Part shown: one piece after another, positions 14,126 to 26,379 of the stretch
How the letters are laid out: each line of letters starts with the position of its first letter
Numbering within the stretch: position 1 is the first letter of the stretch
Assembly (NCBI GenBank): GCA_037975125.1
Contig: CM075854.1
Coordinates: forward strand, 65,661,571-65,725,570
Reading direction: 5' to 3'
Origin: Latrodectus hesperus
Lineage: Eukaryota > Arthropoda > Arachnida > Araneae > Theridiidae
Length of the DNA: 64,000 nt
Notes under the pieces: generated by a model
Database searches by the model: none
What the model was told of the DNA's origin: nothing
What the model saw: only the letters and a program-made list of their open reading frames with translations
Program-made: the position numbers and the translations under genes

Positions 14126-15141
14126 ATGGCAAGGAGAAATCATCTGCAGGAGCTCTGAATCAGCAAAAGTTTTATTTCGCGGACTTGGAAAGCCTTCATA
14201 ACCACAGGTTCATCTGTTCGAAAGGTTGATGGTGGTCACCCCAGAAAAACAACTGCAGTGGATGATTGCTATATCGTCCTACAGGTGAAAAAAACCCGAA
14301 ACCAGTGAGCAAGCGCCATTGCTCATCAACTGTGTACAGCAACGGGGCGACAAGTGTCGCGGTTTACTGTGCCCAGACGCCTTCACAAAGGTGGCCTATT
14401 CGCCCGCCGTCCCAAACGCTGCATTCCGTTGACAGCTCGCCATCGGCTGCACCGTTTAGAGTAGTAAAAAAGCACAAAAACTGGACATCTGACTAATGGA
14501 GTCGCGTCCTCATCACAAATGAGAGTCGTTTCAGTGCCACAAGTGATTCTCAACGCCAGTTGATTTGGAAAGAGGTTGGGACAAAGTTTTATCCCACTAA
14601 CATAACGGAAAGAGACAGTTATGGTGGTCCTGGAGCTCTCGTCTGGGGAGGCATTATGCTGAATGGGCGGACTGAGCTCCACGTTTTCGACAGAGGTTCT
14701 GTAACCGGAGATCGCTATTGTCAGGAGGTAATCCTTCCCCAAGTGCGTCTGTTCCGAGGTGCCATTGGAGCAGATTTCATTTTTATGGATGACAATGCAC
14801 GGCCACATCGGACTCATGCTGTTCAGCAGCTACTGGAAAGTGAAGGCATAACCCGAATGGATTGGCCAGCGTACTCCTCTGATTTAAATCCCATAGAACA
14901 TTAGTGGGATGCTTTGGGGAGATGCATGGCGGCATGATTGCATTCCATTCCTCAATCAGCATCTGTTTCAGTTGCTGCGCAACTGAAACAGATGCTGATT
15001 GAGGAATGGGCACTCTTACCGCAAGAATTGCTGGACAATCTGGTGCTGAGTATGGGGAGACGGTGCAACCATTGCAGTAAGGGGAGGGCATATCCCATAC
15101 TAAGGAACATCTGTTTGTTATTGTTCGTCTTGGACAGATGA
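14126..15141 (+). pseudogene. Tc1 transposase pseudogene (DD34E type)
   Basis: The ATG at 14126 opens MARRNHLQEL and is followed by a stop. The HTH region (ISKSFISRTW) and linker continue in the same frame with more stops, then the catalytic domain runs from about 14505. The motif normally TDESRF reads TNESRF, so the first catalytic Asp has become Asn. The second Asp is present (FIFMDDNARPHR), and the Glu 34 residues later is present (SDLNPIEH), but the next codon is TAG. After that stop a perfect hairpin replaces part of the coding sequence, and the C-terminus (ALLPQELLDNLVLSMGRRC) follows. Multiple stops and the lost Asp make it inactive. An intact enzyme would cut at the terminal repeats and reinsert at TA. 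Confidence 0.93.
14945..15009. repeat. Perfect 65-nt hairpin inside the Tc1 transposase
   Basis: Arms of 31 bp (14945-14975 and 14979-15009) match without a mismatch around a 3-nt loop (TGC). The downstream arm fits the expected transposase reading (QLKQMLIEEWALLPQ). The upstream arm is its reverse complement and sits where other transposase sequence should be. Confidence 0.97.
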
Positions 15142-15352
15142 TCTTGTGCAGGGATACTGTGAGTTCAATAAAGCCTATTTTTGTTTGATTCCATACTGTA
15201 TGTATTGTATTCATTTTTGGGCAACTTTGCTTTCGTCATCCTTGAAGTACAAAATGATGTGTCTCGTGTCTGAATTTCATGTCCCTCAGATGATTTCTCG
15301 CGGAGTTATGGCAGAAAAACTACCTGTTGCTTACGTTTGGAACACCAGTGTA

Positions 15353-17579
15353 TTTCTTTAATTGGATATTGAAGTACATCAATATAACTAGATAATAAAA
15401 TTAAAAAAAGAATACATAACTAAAGTTACAAAGTCAAAATGCATAAAATCTATTTATTATTAAGAAAAGGTGAAAAAAAATTCAATAAACTTTGAATTTT
15501 TATATTTTTATGATATTTTTTAGTCTATATGAAAACAATAATTATTTAATCTCGCAACACTTTTGCTCATGTTCATAAACTAATTCAATTTAATACATAC
15601 CTAAAAGTTGTTGACTTAGTAAATTCTTAAACTCTTTTGATAATATATCACTGTGGTATTTTTTTTTAATTTTATTTTTTAATCCTTTGAAATCTGTTTT
15701 TTCATTGTAAGTTTAGATTTCAGTCATATTTATTAACCTTATGTTGAAGAACATAATATGCATCTAACTTTATATGCTAGTATTTGTGGTTGATGGGTAC
15801 AGATGCTATGATTTCACCAGTTCTTTCTCAATGGTTAAAATATTTAAAGTATTCTAAATAACATGCCAATATGCACGTATATCCTGATTTATTAGATAAA
15901 TAATTTGTAAATCTGAGAATTTTATTGCCTCATGTGCTTTAATAATTCTTTTTTAATTTTTTCAGTAATTTAACATATTTTGCTTTATTTTTTTATTTAA
16001 ATATTTAGATTTTTGAATACACATTTACAATACGATTTTAATGATCTGTATAATCCTATATATATAAAATTTATAAATAACATAATCACCTTCAAAACAT
16101 GATGTGATTTCATAAAACTGGAATTCACCAGTAAACAATTATCTGTATTCCTATTTATTTTCTGTGAAAAAATAATGCATATAAAGTGTTATCATAATCA
16201 TAATTTCTGTGTACTCTGAATAATTTAGTTCTTTTTAAAACCTACTATAAATTTATCTTGCTTTGCTCTTAACAAAGAGGATAAAATAATATTTTATGAA
16301 CATTTTTAGACGCATAAATATTTAATGAAACTCCTAGAATGTTAAAAATAATTTTTTAACGAAATTTCGTTAATTCGAAAAGTATAAGTTAAGAATTTGA
16401 TATTGTGTGCGAATGAGGAAATAATATATATCATTGAATATAGATCAAACGATTTTTATTGAATAAAAAATAAATAAAATTGATAAAACGAGCTGCAATG
16501 AAATATAATCTTCATCTCTGAATTTAATTAAATAAAATTAGTTATTAAAAGAAAAATGCTTACTATCTATTTAAGTAAATAAATTTTAGGAAACCACAAA
16601 GTGAAAGTTTTTATCAGTAAACTATTGTGTAATTATATAGATGTAACAAAATGCTTAAAACCATCAACAAATATAGCATAAGGATAAGATCTTTAGGTAG
16701 AGTTAATATAGGTTTAAAGATAAAAAAACAACTTTCAAAAACTTTGACATTAATTCCAGTGAAACATTCTTTTTTTCAAAACAAATTATTAGATAATCTT
16801 CTAATTCTTGCGTGATTTGGAAGATTTTTAACTTATATATTGATAACTCCTATAAATTTAATCTCTAAACTAACCTTGATGGGATTCTTTTTCTGATTAC
16901 TTCAATAATAAAGTTATTGGTTGATAATAATTTATTTAGTACTTATGATAAAAAGAATTTAATTCCATTTTTGGAGACTAAATAGTTTTTATTTTTAAAT
17001 AAAGATTCTCTTCCTAAATCTGAAAAATATTTTATACTTATTGTAACTACTTTTTATATCACTGTGGAAGAGGCAATCATAAATTGTTCAAAAATAGTTT
17101 AATTGCAAACCAGTTTTGCCTGAGGGTTCTCTGAAAAGTGAATGCACATTAGGTCAAGAAAATGACAATCTTTCATTTACGTAAGCTAAATTTAGACTTG
17201 AATGCAAATTTTCTGTATTTTTTCACTAATTTTAATGACTATATACCCTGAAGAGTAATCTAAAGTGGAAATATCTAGAAATTTGTTAATGCATCTAAAA
17301 TTCGATCTAATGTGAAATAAGTATAAGCATTTTACAGATTATTAACAACATATTTTTGAATTCATATTTTTAATTCAAAATATGAGTTATTTTTAAAATC
17401 TTTATTTTCCTTATTAAATGAAATTATTAGAAAACTATATGATCAATAAAAATAATTTTAAATACATAAATACATATTCATTAAATACATAAGCTGAATA
17501 CTAAATTACATTTTTCCATTACTTTTAGTAAAGACACAATAGAATTCCCTGAAATAAATATTTCTGATACCGTTATAGT
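15353..17579. other. AT-rich noncoding DNA
   Basis: I see nothing recognisable in this 2.2-kb interval between the Tc1 and the LINE. Confidence 0.7.
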
Positions 17580-17592
17580 ATTTAATCTTTTG

Positions 17593-18880
17593 CCGCCTAA
17601 CTTGTTTAGTAGTCACCGTGCCTGACTGCGGATAAGGAGGTCCTGCGTTCGAGTCCCGGTTCGGGCATGGATGTAGTGGTCGTGAAGAAAAGACGAGAGG
17701 AGGAAGTGTGGGGGCTGGCTACCCTCTCACACTGAGACCATTATCGAGATGCATTTACACTATTTTTAATGGTGTTGGACTTGTAATTTTACAAAAATTG
17801 AACTCAGCTGGACTTAGCATCATCTTCCGACTGTAAACCAAATATACTCGAAAATTGCTATTTCCGACTATACCGCAAAATGGTGGATTTTTATTATATA
17901 TTTATATATTACGGAGAGGTACACGGACCTCTACGGCCAGCTTTGAGAGATAGTCTTGGAAGGTGTCTTGAGTGTATTAGGATGGGGAAAGAAGCTGTCC
18001 TATGATAGGGATCGGTAGATTTCTACCTTTTCCGGCCTGTAGACTCGTGTTATGCAGGTTTAATGGTAGTCAATAAGGGCTGTGGCAACAAATGTGTGAA
18101 ATTTTAATATTTCACTTAAAGTAAAGTATGTATGTGGCAGTGAATGTGTAGTCCTTTTAATATTCCTAACTTAACTTATTAAAGCGTTGAATGTGAGTTC
18201 TAATGCGGAAGTCCCCCGCGTTAGAAATGGAATGTGTGCTTATTCTGGTAATATGTAATATACTTAAAAGTGTGTGTGTGAGAGAATGGTGTGTATTGTG
18301 TAATATGGCAAGGGTCAAATACACCACACAAAAATTGAAAATAAAAGATTGAGGGAGGCGTCTGGCCGTCAATGCAAAAGTGAAAACAGAGTGTGTGGTC
18401 TGGCTTGAATGCTAAGGCGGACGAGTACCAGCTTTGGGAGTCCAGGGTTAGTGCCCTGCCCTTGGTCAGCGGAAACCTCGTCGACCACCGCAACGCGGAA
18501 ACGAGTAGATGCGCAGCGAAGACGCGACTGTTTTTGGTCGTGCTTGTGAGAAACGAACCCGCGATGCCGTGCGGTTAGGAGAGCATATGAAAGGGCGTTG
18601 AGAGGCCTTCGAGAAATATTCCCTTTACTGAAATTGACTGTCTTGGCAGTTTGATGGTTTGAGGGACCGTAGGATTGAGCCCCTACGTTGGTCCGACTTT
18701 CTGGAAGTATGTAATTCACGGCATGTTGGAGTAGGGCGGACTACATACTGGAAGCTTTGCTGGTTACCCTGGACTGCAGCTTGGAAAGGGTGGTGGATCA
18801 GTGTCGGGGACGGCTCAGGCGTTACACTACCAATTAAATTTGGGAGCTGAGCTGAACACCCGCTCAAATTTAACTCTATC
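17593..18880 (+). promoter_or_regulatory. LINE 5' UTR with tRNA-like head
   Basis: The first 75 bases or so look like a degenerate tRNA. There is an anticodon-arm-like stretch (GTGCCTGACTGCGGATAAGG), a good B-box (GCGTTCGAGTCCC, with the core at 17647-17655), and a 3' end (GGTTCGGGCA) that partly pairs with the start GCCTAAC. The A-box match is weak. About 1.2 kb of G-rich, non-coding leader follows before the ORF1 ATG. The B-box suggests an internal pol III-type promoter inherited from a tRNA, but activity is inference. The short minus-strand frames here show no domain. Confidence 0.6.
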
Positions 18881-20086
18881 ATGGCGACACTAGAAAGTAA
18901 ATTGAAAAAAAGCGTGTATCAAAAAACTCCTAGTAAAACCAAGGCAAAAAGTCCTTCGAAGAAGGCAAAAAAACGCACTTTTCAGTGCGAACTGATTAGA
19001 TTATGTGAAAGATACGAGATTGATAGTAGCTTGCTCGATGCGCTGGTCGAGCACTTAACAGCTGCTACTGGAGTTTCTTCAGCCAAAACCAAGGCTGCGA
19101 AGAAACCTGCTATGGTATCAAGCAGTTGCCAGACTGACGAAATATCAGTAGATAGATCGAAAAACCAGTAGATTCGGTGCAGGAGAAAGGTACAGCCCCG
19201 AAGGAAGATTGGAAAAGAGTTGAAAAAAGAAAGAGGAAAAAGTCCAGGCGAGGTGGTGCGACGCCCGGAGTAAAAAGCTCGGAGGGGAGTTCGACAGTAC
19301 AGACTGTCCAGAAGCAAGGCAACAAAGGAAAGGGTCCGATCAGGTCCTACGCTGAGGTGGCCAAGAATAAGGGGAAAAAGAGAGTGCAGAGCAGCGCTCT
19401 CTTAGTGTATCCAAAGGACGGCTGTAATTTGACATCGGATGAAGTCAAAAGTGAACTCAAAAGGACGATTGACCCGAGGAAACTCGGGGTATCGGTCCAA
19501 GGCCTCAAGAGTCTAAATAATAATGGAGTAGTAATTGAACTGAAGGACGAGAAGGATCTGAGAACCATGCGGGAACAGGTCCAAAAAGTCCTCAGCGAAA
19601 AAGTAGATGCTAGGGAGCCGGCACGGCGGCTACCCAGAGGTCCTTGAGGGCCTGAGAACTCAAAACGAGATACCTGAAGGCCATATGAAAGTGGTCTTCA
19701 AGTTAAATGGAAAGGGGTCGGATAAACACTGGGTCCTGGAAACGGCACCTGAAGTGTATCGAGCACTTATTAGAAAAGGAAAGGTCAGCTGCGGCTGGCA
19801 GAGGCATAGGGTCAAGGAATTCCTTGAACCCACGAGATGCTTCAAATGCTGCAGATTTGGACACCTGCAGTCTAAATGTCCTGAGAAAGAGCAGACTTGT
19901 ACCGTTTGTAGCGGGGAGCACTCCTTCAAGGAGTGCGAAAAGAAGGAAACGAAGTGTGCCAACTGCAACAGGGCGAACGAAAAGTTCAAACTGAAGCTTA
20001 ATACTGGTCACAAAGCCGTAGACCTTCGATGCCCGCAATACAAACGAGAGTGCAAACGATTACGTTCTCGCACCAATTATGGTTGA
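18881..20086 (+). pseudogene. LINE ORF1 (gag-like, CCHC zinc knuckles), frameshifted
   Basis: The ATG at 18881 opens a basic, Lys/Ser-rich N-terminus (MATLESKLKKSV). Three frame segments make up the protein: 18881 to about 19165, 19177 to about 19610, and about 19607-20086. The last has zinc knuckles CFKCCRFGHLQSKC and CTVCSGEHSFKEC, then a third, stretched CANC...GH...C motif. ORF1 proteins of this type bind the LINE RNA and form the RNP used for target-primed reverse transcription. A stop near 19169 and two frame changes break it. The intact length would be about 400 residues, usual for the group. The TGA at 20084 overlaps the ORF2 start (ATGGTTGA), an arrangement consistent with coupled translation. 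Confidence 0.88.
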
Positions 20087-23000
20087 TACAACCAACGGAC
20101 TAGAATACGGCATTTTGCAGATTAATCTCGCAAGATCTAGGGTGGCAACTTTGGAAATATTAAAGGAGTTGGAAATGGGTTCGTCCGACATCCTTCTCCT
20201 ACAGGAGACCTATTTGGTGGACGGCGAGATTGCGGTCTTTCCTAACTCATGGTCGGTTTCTCACACAGCCGACGGATGGGCCGCAGTTGTAATCACTAAC
20301 ACCAAACTCAGCGTCTGGACTAAACATGCCAATGCTCACATCGTAGCGGTTGAGATAAAGGATCTGCACCAATCGCTGCTGATAGTGTCCGTTTACGTTC
20401 CTCCAAAAGCAGACATTGGCGGTTTTTTAGAGACTCTCGAAAAGATCATTCGGTTCCATAAGAGAGTACTCATAGGAAGAGACTTTAACACCAGGCATCA
20501 AATGTGGGACCCCGAGTGTCCCCGTCTAGAGTGGGAACCAAGCGAGGGGAAGCCCTTGTGGAATTTCTCATTCGAAACGACCTCATTATTTTAAATGATG
20601 CAACCTCCGGGCCGACCTTTGAAACTGTGAATGGGAGGAGCTGGATCGATCTGTCGGTGACGACGGGCGATCTGCAGTCGTCTTTCTCATCGTGGAAAGT
20701 GCATCAGCGATCACAACTACATCTCCTTCAAGCTAGTACCAAAAATTTTAAAGAGCCAAAATGAGAGCAAATTGTAACTAGGCAAGTACCGCCTTCAGAG
20801 ATTGGGTGCAGACTTTAATAAAAGAGCACCTGATCTCAATAAAAAGTTCATAAAAGCTAAAAATGGCGAAGACCTAGATGAAGTGGTGGAGGACATCACT
20901 CAGGTACTGCAGGAGACCTGCAACAGAAGGCTTCGGCCTTGTACTAGCACGACCACTAGGAAGCAGGTTCCATGGTGGGATGATCAGTTGACGACGCTAC
21001 GGAGCAAGACGCGAGCGTTGAGGAGGAAGTATCAGAAATGTGCCGACTCCGATGAGCGCAAATCCAGGAAAACGCTGTATAACAGATTTGCGACTCAGTA
21101 TAAAAGACTCATTCTTGAGAAAAAGGAGTCAAACTGGGATAAATTCTGCCACAACATCATGCAATCCAATATGTGGTCGTTGCCGAACTAGCTGTTGGAA
21201 ACGCTGTTAAGAGCACTCCATTGAGTAGCGTCAAATTGGCTGACGGGACCCCGAGCAATAGCGAGGAGGAGACCGTCAAAACGATTGTAGCAGGACTCTT
21301 CCCGGTGGATGATAAGGACCAGCAAAATAATGAGCAAGTAGGCATGAGGAGTATAGCGGACTCCTATGACTGTGGAGATAATGATCGGCCATTCACGAAA
21401 GTGGAGATAAAGTCGGTAGTTAAATCCATTGCAAAGAAAAAGGCTCCGGGACTCGACCAAATCCCGGCCGAGGTGGTGCAGACAATTTTCGAGAGAAATC
21501 CCGGAATGTTTGTGCTCCTCTTCAACAAATGTCTTTTTCTTAAGCATTTCCCAAGATCATGGAAACATGCCAAACTGGTGTTATTCAAGAAACCGGGAAA
21601 GAACGCGTCAGAGGCGCGTTCATACAGGCCAATTTGTCTACTGTCTAGTCTAGGTAAAGTGCTGGACAAGCTCCTCACACAAAGGATTTAACATCACCTG
21701 GTGAAGACTCAGGTGCTTCACCCTGCCCAACATGGCTTCAGGCCGGGTAGTTCGTGTGACACGGCGTATGTGTGTCTCAACGACACAATACGATATTTCC
21801 GGGAGCAAGGAAAGTATGTGAGCCTCATCTCACTAGATGTTCAGGGGGCTTTTGACAGCGTGTGGAGACCAGGTGTTATGTTCCTCCTCGGTCACGCACG
21901 ATGTACACATAATATATATATGCTGGTGAAGTCCTATCTGGAAAACAGGAAAATCATATATAATGGCTCGGGAGAAAACCTAGTTTTCGAATCCAGCAGA
22001 GGTGTACCGCAGGGGTCATGTAGTGGACCACTATTCTGGAACATAGTTGCAGACAGCGCATTGCGACTGGACATGCCGAATGATACGAGGCTGTTAGCCT
22101 TCGCTGACGACATGCTACTGGTCGCAGCTGGTGACTCAAGAGCCAAGCTCGAAAAAAATGCGGAAAAAGCCCTCAATACAATCAGCAACTGGGGGAAGAC
22201 GTACAAGCTGGTTTTTAATCCCAACAAAATGGTGGCCCTCACGGTCACCAGAAGGCGCAAACTAAAGCGACCGCCTGTATTCAGATGGGACGGAACCTCT
22301 ATAAAGTCTGTGCAGGAGCTTACATTCCTGGGCGTAAAGTATGATGGCGCACTCACCTTCAACTCCCTTCTTAAGGAGGTGAGGCAAAATATTGTGAACG
22401 TCACAATGGCACTCCAACGGACTGCGAGAGTCTTGTTCGGGTGCGAGCCTGGGCTACTCAAACGCCTTTATAGGAGTGGAACCGAAAGAATGGTTCTCTT
22501 CGGTGTAGGGGGATGGGGACACAGATTGGAATGCAAGGCCTTCTGTGGTCACCTACAAAGTGTGCAAAGACCAGCACTGGTGCCAATTACAAGAAGCTAC
22601 CGGACTGTTTCTACTGCTGCTGTACAAGTACCTGCGGGTGTCCTACCGCTAGACATAAAGGCAGGCATAAAATATGCAAAGCTCATGGTATTAGTAGAGC
22701 GCAGGCCATACTCCTTCCACGAGATTAACCTGCGGCCAGAAGATGTTGAGCAGAGGGTTGACATCTTAAAGTGTCACCCAGTGGACAGGTGCAGTGTGCC
22801 TTTCGATAGCGAAAAGCCGACTGGTGAGGGTCTAGATATTTTCACGGACGGATCAGGCATTGATGGTAAAATAGGCTTAGGGTTCACCATCTACTACTTT
22901 GGGCAAGAGATTATCACTTATGGTGCTAGACTCGGTGACGAAAATTCCGTCTTTCAGGCAGAAATATCGGCACTGGGTTCGGCACTAGATTGGCTCAAAA

Positions 23001-23701
23001 GTAGACCGGGCAACAGCTCTTGTCATATATACAGTGACTCGTTGTCCTCCCTATACTCCCTGACCGATCCGAATAATCAAAATATCTTGGTTAACAATGT
23101 TAAAGACTCTTACCGGGAAGCCACTAGTAGTAGAGAGGTATTCCTGCATTATGTACGTGCTCATGCAGGCACCTTCGGCAACGAAAGAGCTGATGAACTG
23201 GCCAAAGAGGCTGTGAACTTACCAGAGCCAACGCTAGACCAGTTACGTCCAAGGTCACCCCTTCTCAAGGTGTTGCATAAAGAAGCACTGCGTGTATGGC
23301 AGCAGAGATGGGATAATGATGAAGTAGGCCACCAGACCTACAGATTCTTCCAAACAGTGACTGAAAAGAGAGTTTTCGGTAATGCCATCATAGCCCAAAT
23401 AGTGACTGGACACGGACGTGTACCGGAGTACCTTCATAAACGAGGGTACCCGATTAGTGACTTATGTCGCTCGTGCAATGTGGTGGGGGATTGCCTCCAC
23501 TTCGTGCTGTCTTGTACCAGGACCTCGGAAGAAAGGAGCAAACTGGTGTACGATAGCGAAATCTTGAGTACCATCCTGGACCGGTGCAACTGGTCGTTCC
23601 TGAAAAGGATCATGTCCATTGCGTCGGATGACATTGCAATGATGGAATACCAGCGTGCCACCGACGATGGTCCGGTCGAGAACTGGGAAATAGAGGAATA
23701 G
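20079..23701 (+). pseudogene. LINE ORF2: endonuclease-RT-RNase H polyprotein, disrupted
   Basis: The ATG at 20079 overlaps the ORF1 stop. Domains in order are: an apurinic-type endonuclease (about 20100-20730; ILQINLARSR, LLLQETYL, RDFNTRHQMWD, and SDHNYISF, which is visible only after a frame change); reverse transcriptase (about 21400-22400; SLDVQGAFDSVW, GVPQGSCSGPLFWN, and AFADDMLL as the YxDD box); RNase H (about 22840-23200; IFTDGSG, FQAEISAL, YSDSLSS, NERADELA, so the Asp/Glu/Asp/Asp set is present); and a C-terminal CCHC (CRSCN...HFVLSC, about 23464-23516). Breaks are frame changes at about 20504-20590, 20700 and 21180, and stops at 20775-20777 and 21689-21691. The last 666 codons (21701-23701) are open, so decay is modest. 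Intact ORF2 would nick the target and copy the RNA in place. Confidence 0.93.
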
Positions 23702-24194
23702 TATGGGAATTGACGGCTAAATAAGAATTGACGGTAAATTATATTTGATAATGCAAGAGTTCTAAAAAGAAAGGTATCGTACAAATCTTCCATTAGTGTA
23801 CTGATTGCCATGTAAAGAGAGTGGGTGCCGACGAGTTTACTCATCTCATCAAGGTATGGTTCGCGGGCTCGTCTACCAAGGCAGGTGGTGGCTGCTGGAT
23901 GGTAAATTTGAGTTCATTATCTTCGGGTGTCTTGGTACTTAAAATTAGTTATAGAAGCCTCGGCTTCTGGCACTAAGCCTCGACCACTCAATCCCCTTCT
24001 GTCTCTATCTATCCTGTCTGTCCTATTTGTCCTTTCCTTGTATGAATGAGGTGTGAATGGTTGCCTACCCTATAAACGGGTACCTATAGCATGTGTGCAT
24101 TGAAGAAGAGGGACTCCACACCAAAATATGGTTCAGTTGGAAAAGTAGAGCAGCGCACCCCATGTTGCCGGCCTAGCTGGCACACGACAACAAC
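23702..24194 (+). other. LINE 3' UTR
   Basis: Non-coding sequence from the ORF2 stop to the 3' target-site duplication. It includes a pyrimidine-rich stretch (about 23985-24040) and ends in GGCACACGACAACAAC. There is no poly(A) tail, as in several I/R1-group LINEs. The 68-codon frame at 24091-24297 crosses the junction into flanking DNA and is not a gene. Confidence 0.8.
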
Positions 24195-24207
24195 ATTTAA
24201 TCTTTTG

Positions 24208-25864
24208 AAATTTATTCAACTCGTGTCACATTTATTTATTTGTGTACAATATATGATTAAAATAAAAAATATATCTATAACTCTTATTAAACATTAGGAA
24301 GTTATAACTCATATCATTTGTGATTACAAATATTTATCAACGGTAAAGTTGTTTTTAAAATTTACAGAGTTGTGGTGATAGATAGAATGAATATATCAAA
24401 TTAAATGGTTTTTTAAAGTTTTAACTCGCTTCAGAGTTTTCGAAACAAGTGTTTAAAAAACAGTCTCTTGCAAATTAGACATATGAATAGATAAGAACAA
24501 CTTAGAAATTTAAATTACGCTAATGATATATAAATTTTAAGATTTAAGTATTCATCAATAGTTGATTAAATTAAGGATAATATTAAGTTTATATTAAAGA
24601 TATAAGTAAACTAATATATTTATTAGCCGTAATAAATTTGCCTATTTCTTTAAATAACTTTAAGAAAAGCAAACAGTTTTTACAGTATAAATTCTGTTGC
24701 TTTACCTAAAATAGGTCTCTAGCTTTTTGTAGAAAAATTATAAGATGAATCATGTTTTTGTTATTTTTGCATTAATAATTTATAAATGAGGAATACTAGT
24801 TTTAAAACGAAGGATTTTTATGAAAATGTCAAAAAATATTTATTTCTGAGAAAATATGTAGAATAACGAGAATCCCTTATGACTAATGATAACATTTCTA
24901 CTGGAAAAGCCATAGAAATTAAGGAATTTTTAGTTTTTAAAACTATAACAAGGTATCACCTAATTAATAAAGATGAAGCTGTCTGTAAAAATTTTGTAAA
25001 AAGTATAGTCTGCGTAAGTATTTGCTGATGAAATAGGGAATATCTGAAATTAAAGAAACAACTTATTTTAAAATTGTTTCTTTTTATTACATTAAGAAAA
25101 TTTTTAATTCACTGACATCTTGGGATATATTTATAAAATGACTAGATAAAGTGTTGCACAAAAGTGGAAAATAATTCTTCACTGTAGTTTGTTTTAATTA
25201 AATAAATATAATTAGCTTAAAAAGTGTTTCATTTATTAAAGTAAGAATAGGTCATTAAGTAATTATAATTTTAACTTCAATCAAAAGTTTATTAATTTGC
25301 ATTATAATATATATAAATTAATAATCATTTGATTACAGTTGAATAAACGAAGAGAAAAGAAATATATTTTATATTTCAATTTTTTGAATGTATAATTTTA
25401 TTGGATCACAGTACTGCTAAATATTATTTTGGATAATTTATTATCTCATTATCATTACAATATTTTTGCTTTTCTTACATAACATAATTGCATACTTTTA
25501 ACTTAGATATCATTTAAATATATTCTAATGCTTATAATTTTTTTCAAAAATAAATATGTATTTTTATATTTACTTTGATTACATAAGCTTTTAAATGAGA
25601 CACAATAAGCATCACTTTTGACAAAAAAATTTTAGATTTATGAAGATTTTCTTGAAAATTTTGGAAAGTAAGGTTAAAAACAGGAAAGTAATAGGTTGAA
25701 CAATATTTTTACATGAAAAAATAATATTTAATTTATTTGCAAAAATAGTACAAACATTAAATAACTGAAGTAACTAAAATGACTAACACTGAAAATTATT
25801 AAATTTTCATTAAATTAGTTGGAAAACTAAAATTTTTTGCACTCTCCTGCATCCAGCAATCACA
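24208..25864. other. AT-rich noncoding DNA
   Basis: Nothing recognised. Confidence 0.7.
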
Positions 25865-25867
25865 TAT

Positions 25868-25972
25868 CTACATTACAGTTGTTTGGTTCCGTCCAACACG
25901 ACTACCGATTTCCCTGAAAGATAATACACAATCTCGGTAAGGCACTATCCTTCCTATGTCGAACTCGAAAAC
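25868..25972 (-). pseudogene. Tc1 transposase N-terminal (HTH) fragment
   Basis: The minus strand reads FEFDIGRIVPYRDCVLSFRE and IGSRVGRNQTTVM. This matches the start of the first helix-turn-helix of a Tc1-family transposase (pattern F-x-R-G-R-I-V-x-x-R-x-x-G-x-S-x-R-x-I-x-x-x-V-G-R). Only about 35 codons are present. No catalytic domain or terminal repeats are visible next to it, so it is an isolated fragment. Confidence 0.7.
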
Positions 25973-26222
25973 TTGATCAAAAATGATACTGCTTTCTACA
26001 AGACATGATAGATGGTTTTTTTTCTTTTGAAAAAACCACAAGAAAAACACAATTGCTTATCTTGAAATCGTCGAAACCTCCAAGCCTTAAATAGCTCTTT
26101 GAAGTGGTGACGCAGGCGCGTGGGATGTGTGTCTGCCCTGAAATTTTAGGGTGTTGCATTTTCGGTGGCCAGCAGTGTATGAAATATCATTAAAACAAAT
26201 TATGAGATATATTTCCCACATA

Positions 26223-26379
<157 letters not shown>

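Larger units (their letters stand above)
13872..15350 (+). mobile_element. Tc1-family transposon, full length with TA target sites
   Basis: The left end CACTGGTGTGCAAAACTTAA and the reverse complement of the right end CACTGGTGTTCCAAACGTAA are terminal inverted repeats, and both are bounded by TA (13870-13871 and 15351-15352), the Tc1/mariner target duplication. The unit is 1,479 bp, a normal Tc1 size, and holds one transposase frame on the plus strand. It is visibly more GC-rich than the flanks, which suggests a younger insertion than most neighbours. Confidence 0.95.
17593..24194 (+). mobile_element. Full-length R1-like non-LTR retrotransposon (LINE) with 13-bp TSD
   Basis: The 13-mer ATTTAATCTTTTG lies immediately before (17580-17592) and after (24195-24207) a 6.6-kb unit. 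The unit holds a 5' UTR with a tRNA-like head, ORF1 with zinc knuckles, ORF2 with endonuclease, RT, RNase H and a CCHC end, and a 3' UTR that ends in CGACAACAAC without poly(A). This is the order seen in the I/R1/LOA group of LINEs. The duplication is not an rDNA site, so this is a dispersed member and not a site-specific R1. The base composition is far more GC-rich than the surroundings. Both ORFs carry frameshifts or stops, so this copy is inactive even though it is full length. Confidence 0.92.

Noticed and set aside
14383..15214. Minus-strand frames of 143-144 codons across the Tc1
   Set aside because: They are antisense to the transposase. One looks transposase-like only because the 65-nt palindrome encodes the same peptide on both strands.
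17593..17668. A functional tRNA gene at the LINE start
   Set aside because: The acceptor and T stems have mismatches, the A-box is poor, and the sequence lies inside a TSD-bounded retrotransposon.
18369..18882. Minus-strand frames in the LINE 5' UTR
   Set aside because: They are antisense, overlap each other in several frames, and have no domain. The G-rich leader simply lacks stops on that strand.
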